The translations under genes and the position numbers were made by a program. A stretch of DNA of 6,098 nucleotides from Gammaproteobacteria bacterium HGW-Gammaproteobacteria-14 (GTDB taxonomy: Bacteria; Pseudomonadota; Gammaproteobacteria; Pseudomonadales; Alcanivoracaceae): assembly GCA_002840115.1 (NCBI GenBank), contig PGZG01000115.1, forward strand, positions 1 to 6,098. Direction: 5' to 3'. The stretch's first letter is position 1; each line of letters opens with the position of its first letter. Shown here piece by piece: positions 5,911 through 6,098 of the stretch. The notes below the pieces were generated by a model. That model did no database searches and was not told where the DNA came from. It worked only from the letters and a program-made list of their open reading frames with translations.

Positions 5911-6098
5911 AGCGACCAAAGAGGCCGATAGCAGTGAGATCATCGCCGATCCGTAGATCCATGCCCACATCAAACGGGGGCGTCAGTTTTAGAAGCCCTT
6001 CACCGTAGACGCCGATTTCGTTTTCTCTGCCAATCCGTTGAGCGAACACGCCGCCGGATAACTCAATATCGGCGGTGGCGCGGTGGCGTACGCCGCCC
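5900..6098 (-). CDS. Outer-membrane beta-barrel protein, C-terminal 65 residues (partial)
   Basis: On the minus strand a frame is open from the right edge of the window to a TAG at 5902-5900. The 65 visible residues alternate polar and hydrophobic positions in short strands separated by Gly/Asp/Asn turns, for example IELSGGVFAQRIG, EIGVYGEGLLKLT, FDVGMDLRIGDD and TAIGLFGRYNF. The chain ends in Phe, and the final strand has alternating aromatic/hydrophobic residues. This is the C-terminal beta-signal recognised by the BAM complex in outer-membrane proteins. The N-terminus and signal peptide lie outside the window, so the family (porin-like, OmpA/OmpW-like or an uncharacterised small barrel) cannot be decided. 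It is convergent with the lipoprotein gene, 41 bp away. Confidence 0.75.
   Translation of the reverse strand, partial: GGVRHRATADIELSGGVFAQRIGRENEIGVYGEGLLKLTPPFDVGMDLRIGDDLTAIGLFGRYNF

Overview
This 6.1 kb window looks like chromosomal core DNA from a moderately GC-rich gammaproteobacterium. The evidence is an RppH-PtsP pair with strong family resemblance and a HAD-IB phosphatase divergent from it, an arrangement I recall from Pseudomonas (PA0335-PA0337). An Alcanivorax/Marinobacter/Pseudomonas-like host is plausible, but this is inference from gene order and protein style, not a search. I see no mobile elements, tRNA, rRNA or CRISPR.

Layout, left to right. (1) Positions 1-1092 (+): the C-terminal 363 residues of a NarL/DegS-type (HisKA_3) membrane sensor histidine kinase whose start lies outside the window. 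It converges on ptsP, with a perfect 7-bp inverted repeat at the junction. (2) Positions 3891-1110 (-): rppH (RNA 5'-pyrophosphohydrolase) followed by ptsP (GAF-containing enzyme I of the nitrogen PTS). The genes overlap by 8 nt if ptsP uses the GTG at 3383, which I prefer to the longer ATG frame from 3443. (3) Positions 3892-4110: a 219-bp divergent intergenic region with a good extended -10 promoter for the rightward operon, a weak leftward promoter candidate and a near-palindrome between them. (4) Positions 4111-5858 (+): a HAD-IB phosphatase, possibly a histidinol-phosphatase, coupled by a TGATG stop/start overlap to a lipoprotein of the imelysin (M75-like) fold family. (5) A strong hairpin at 5843-5867, then the last 65 residues of a leftward outer-membrane beta-barrel protein running off the right edge.

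How the genes work together. RppH starts decay of mRNA by removing the 5' pyrophosphate, and PtsP feeds phosphate from PEP into the regulatory Npr-PtsN chain, so the leftward operon is global regulation. The rightward pair is less easily explained: a cytosolic small-molecule phosphatase and an exported lipoprotein. The most unusual object is the lipoprotein. It keeps the imelysin framework but has Q and A where the family's GxHxxE motif should have H and E, and it carries an acidic insert. I found no convincing new multi-gene system. The divergent lipoprotein and its fixed link to the phosphatase are the best leads.
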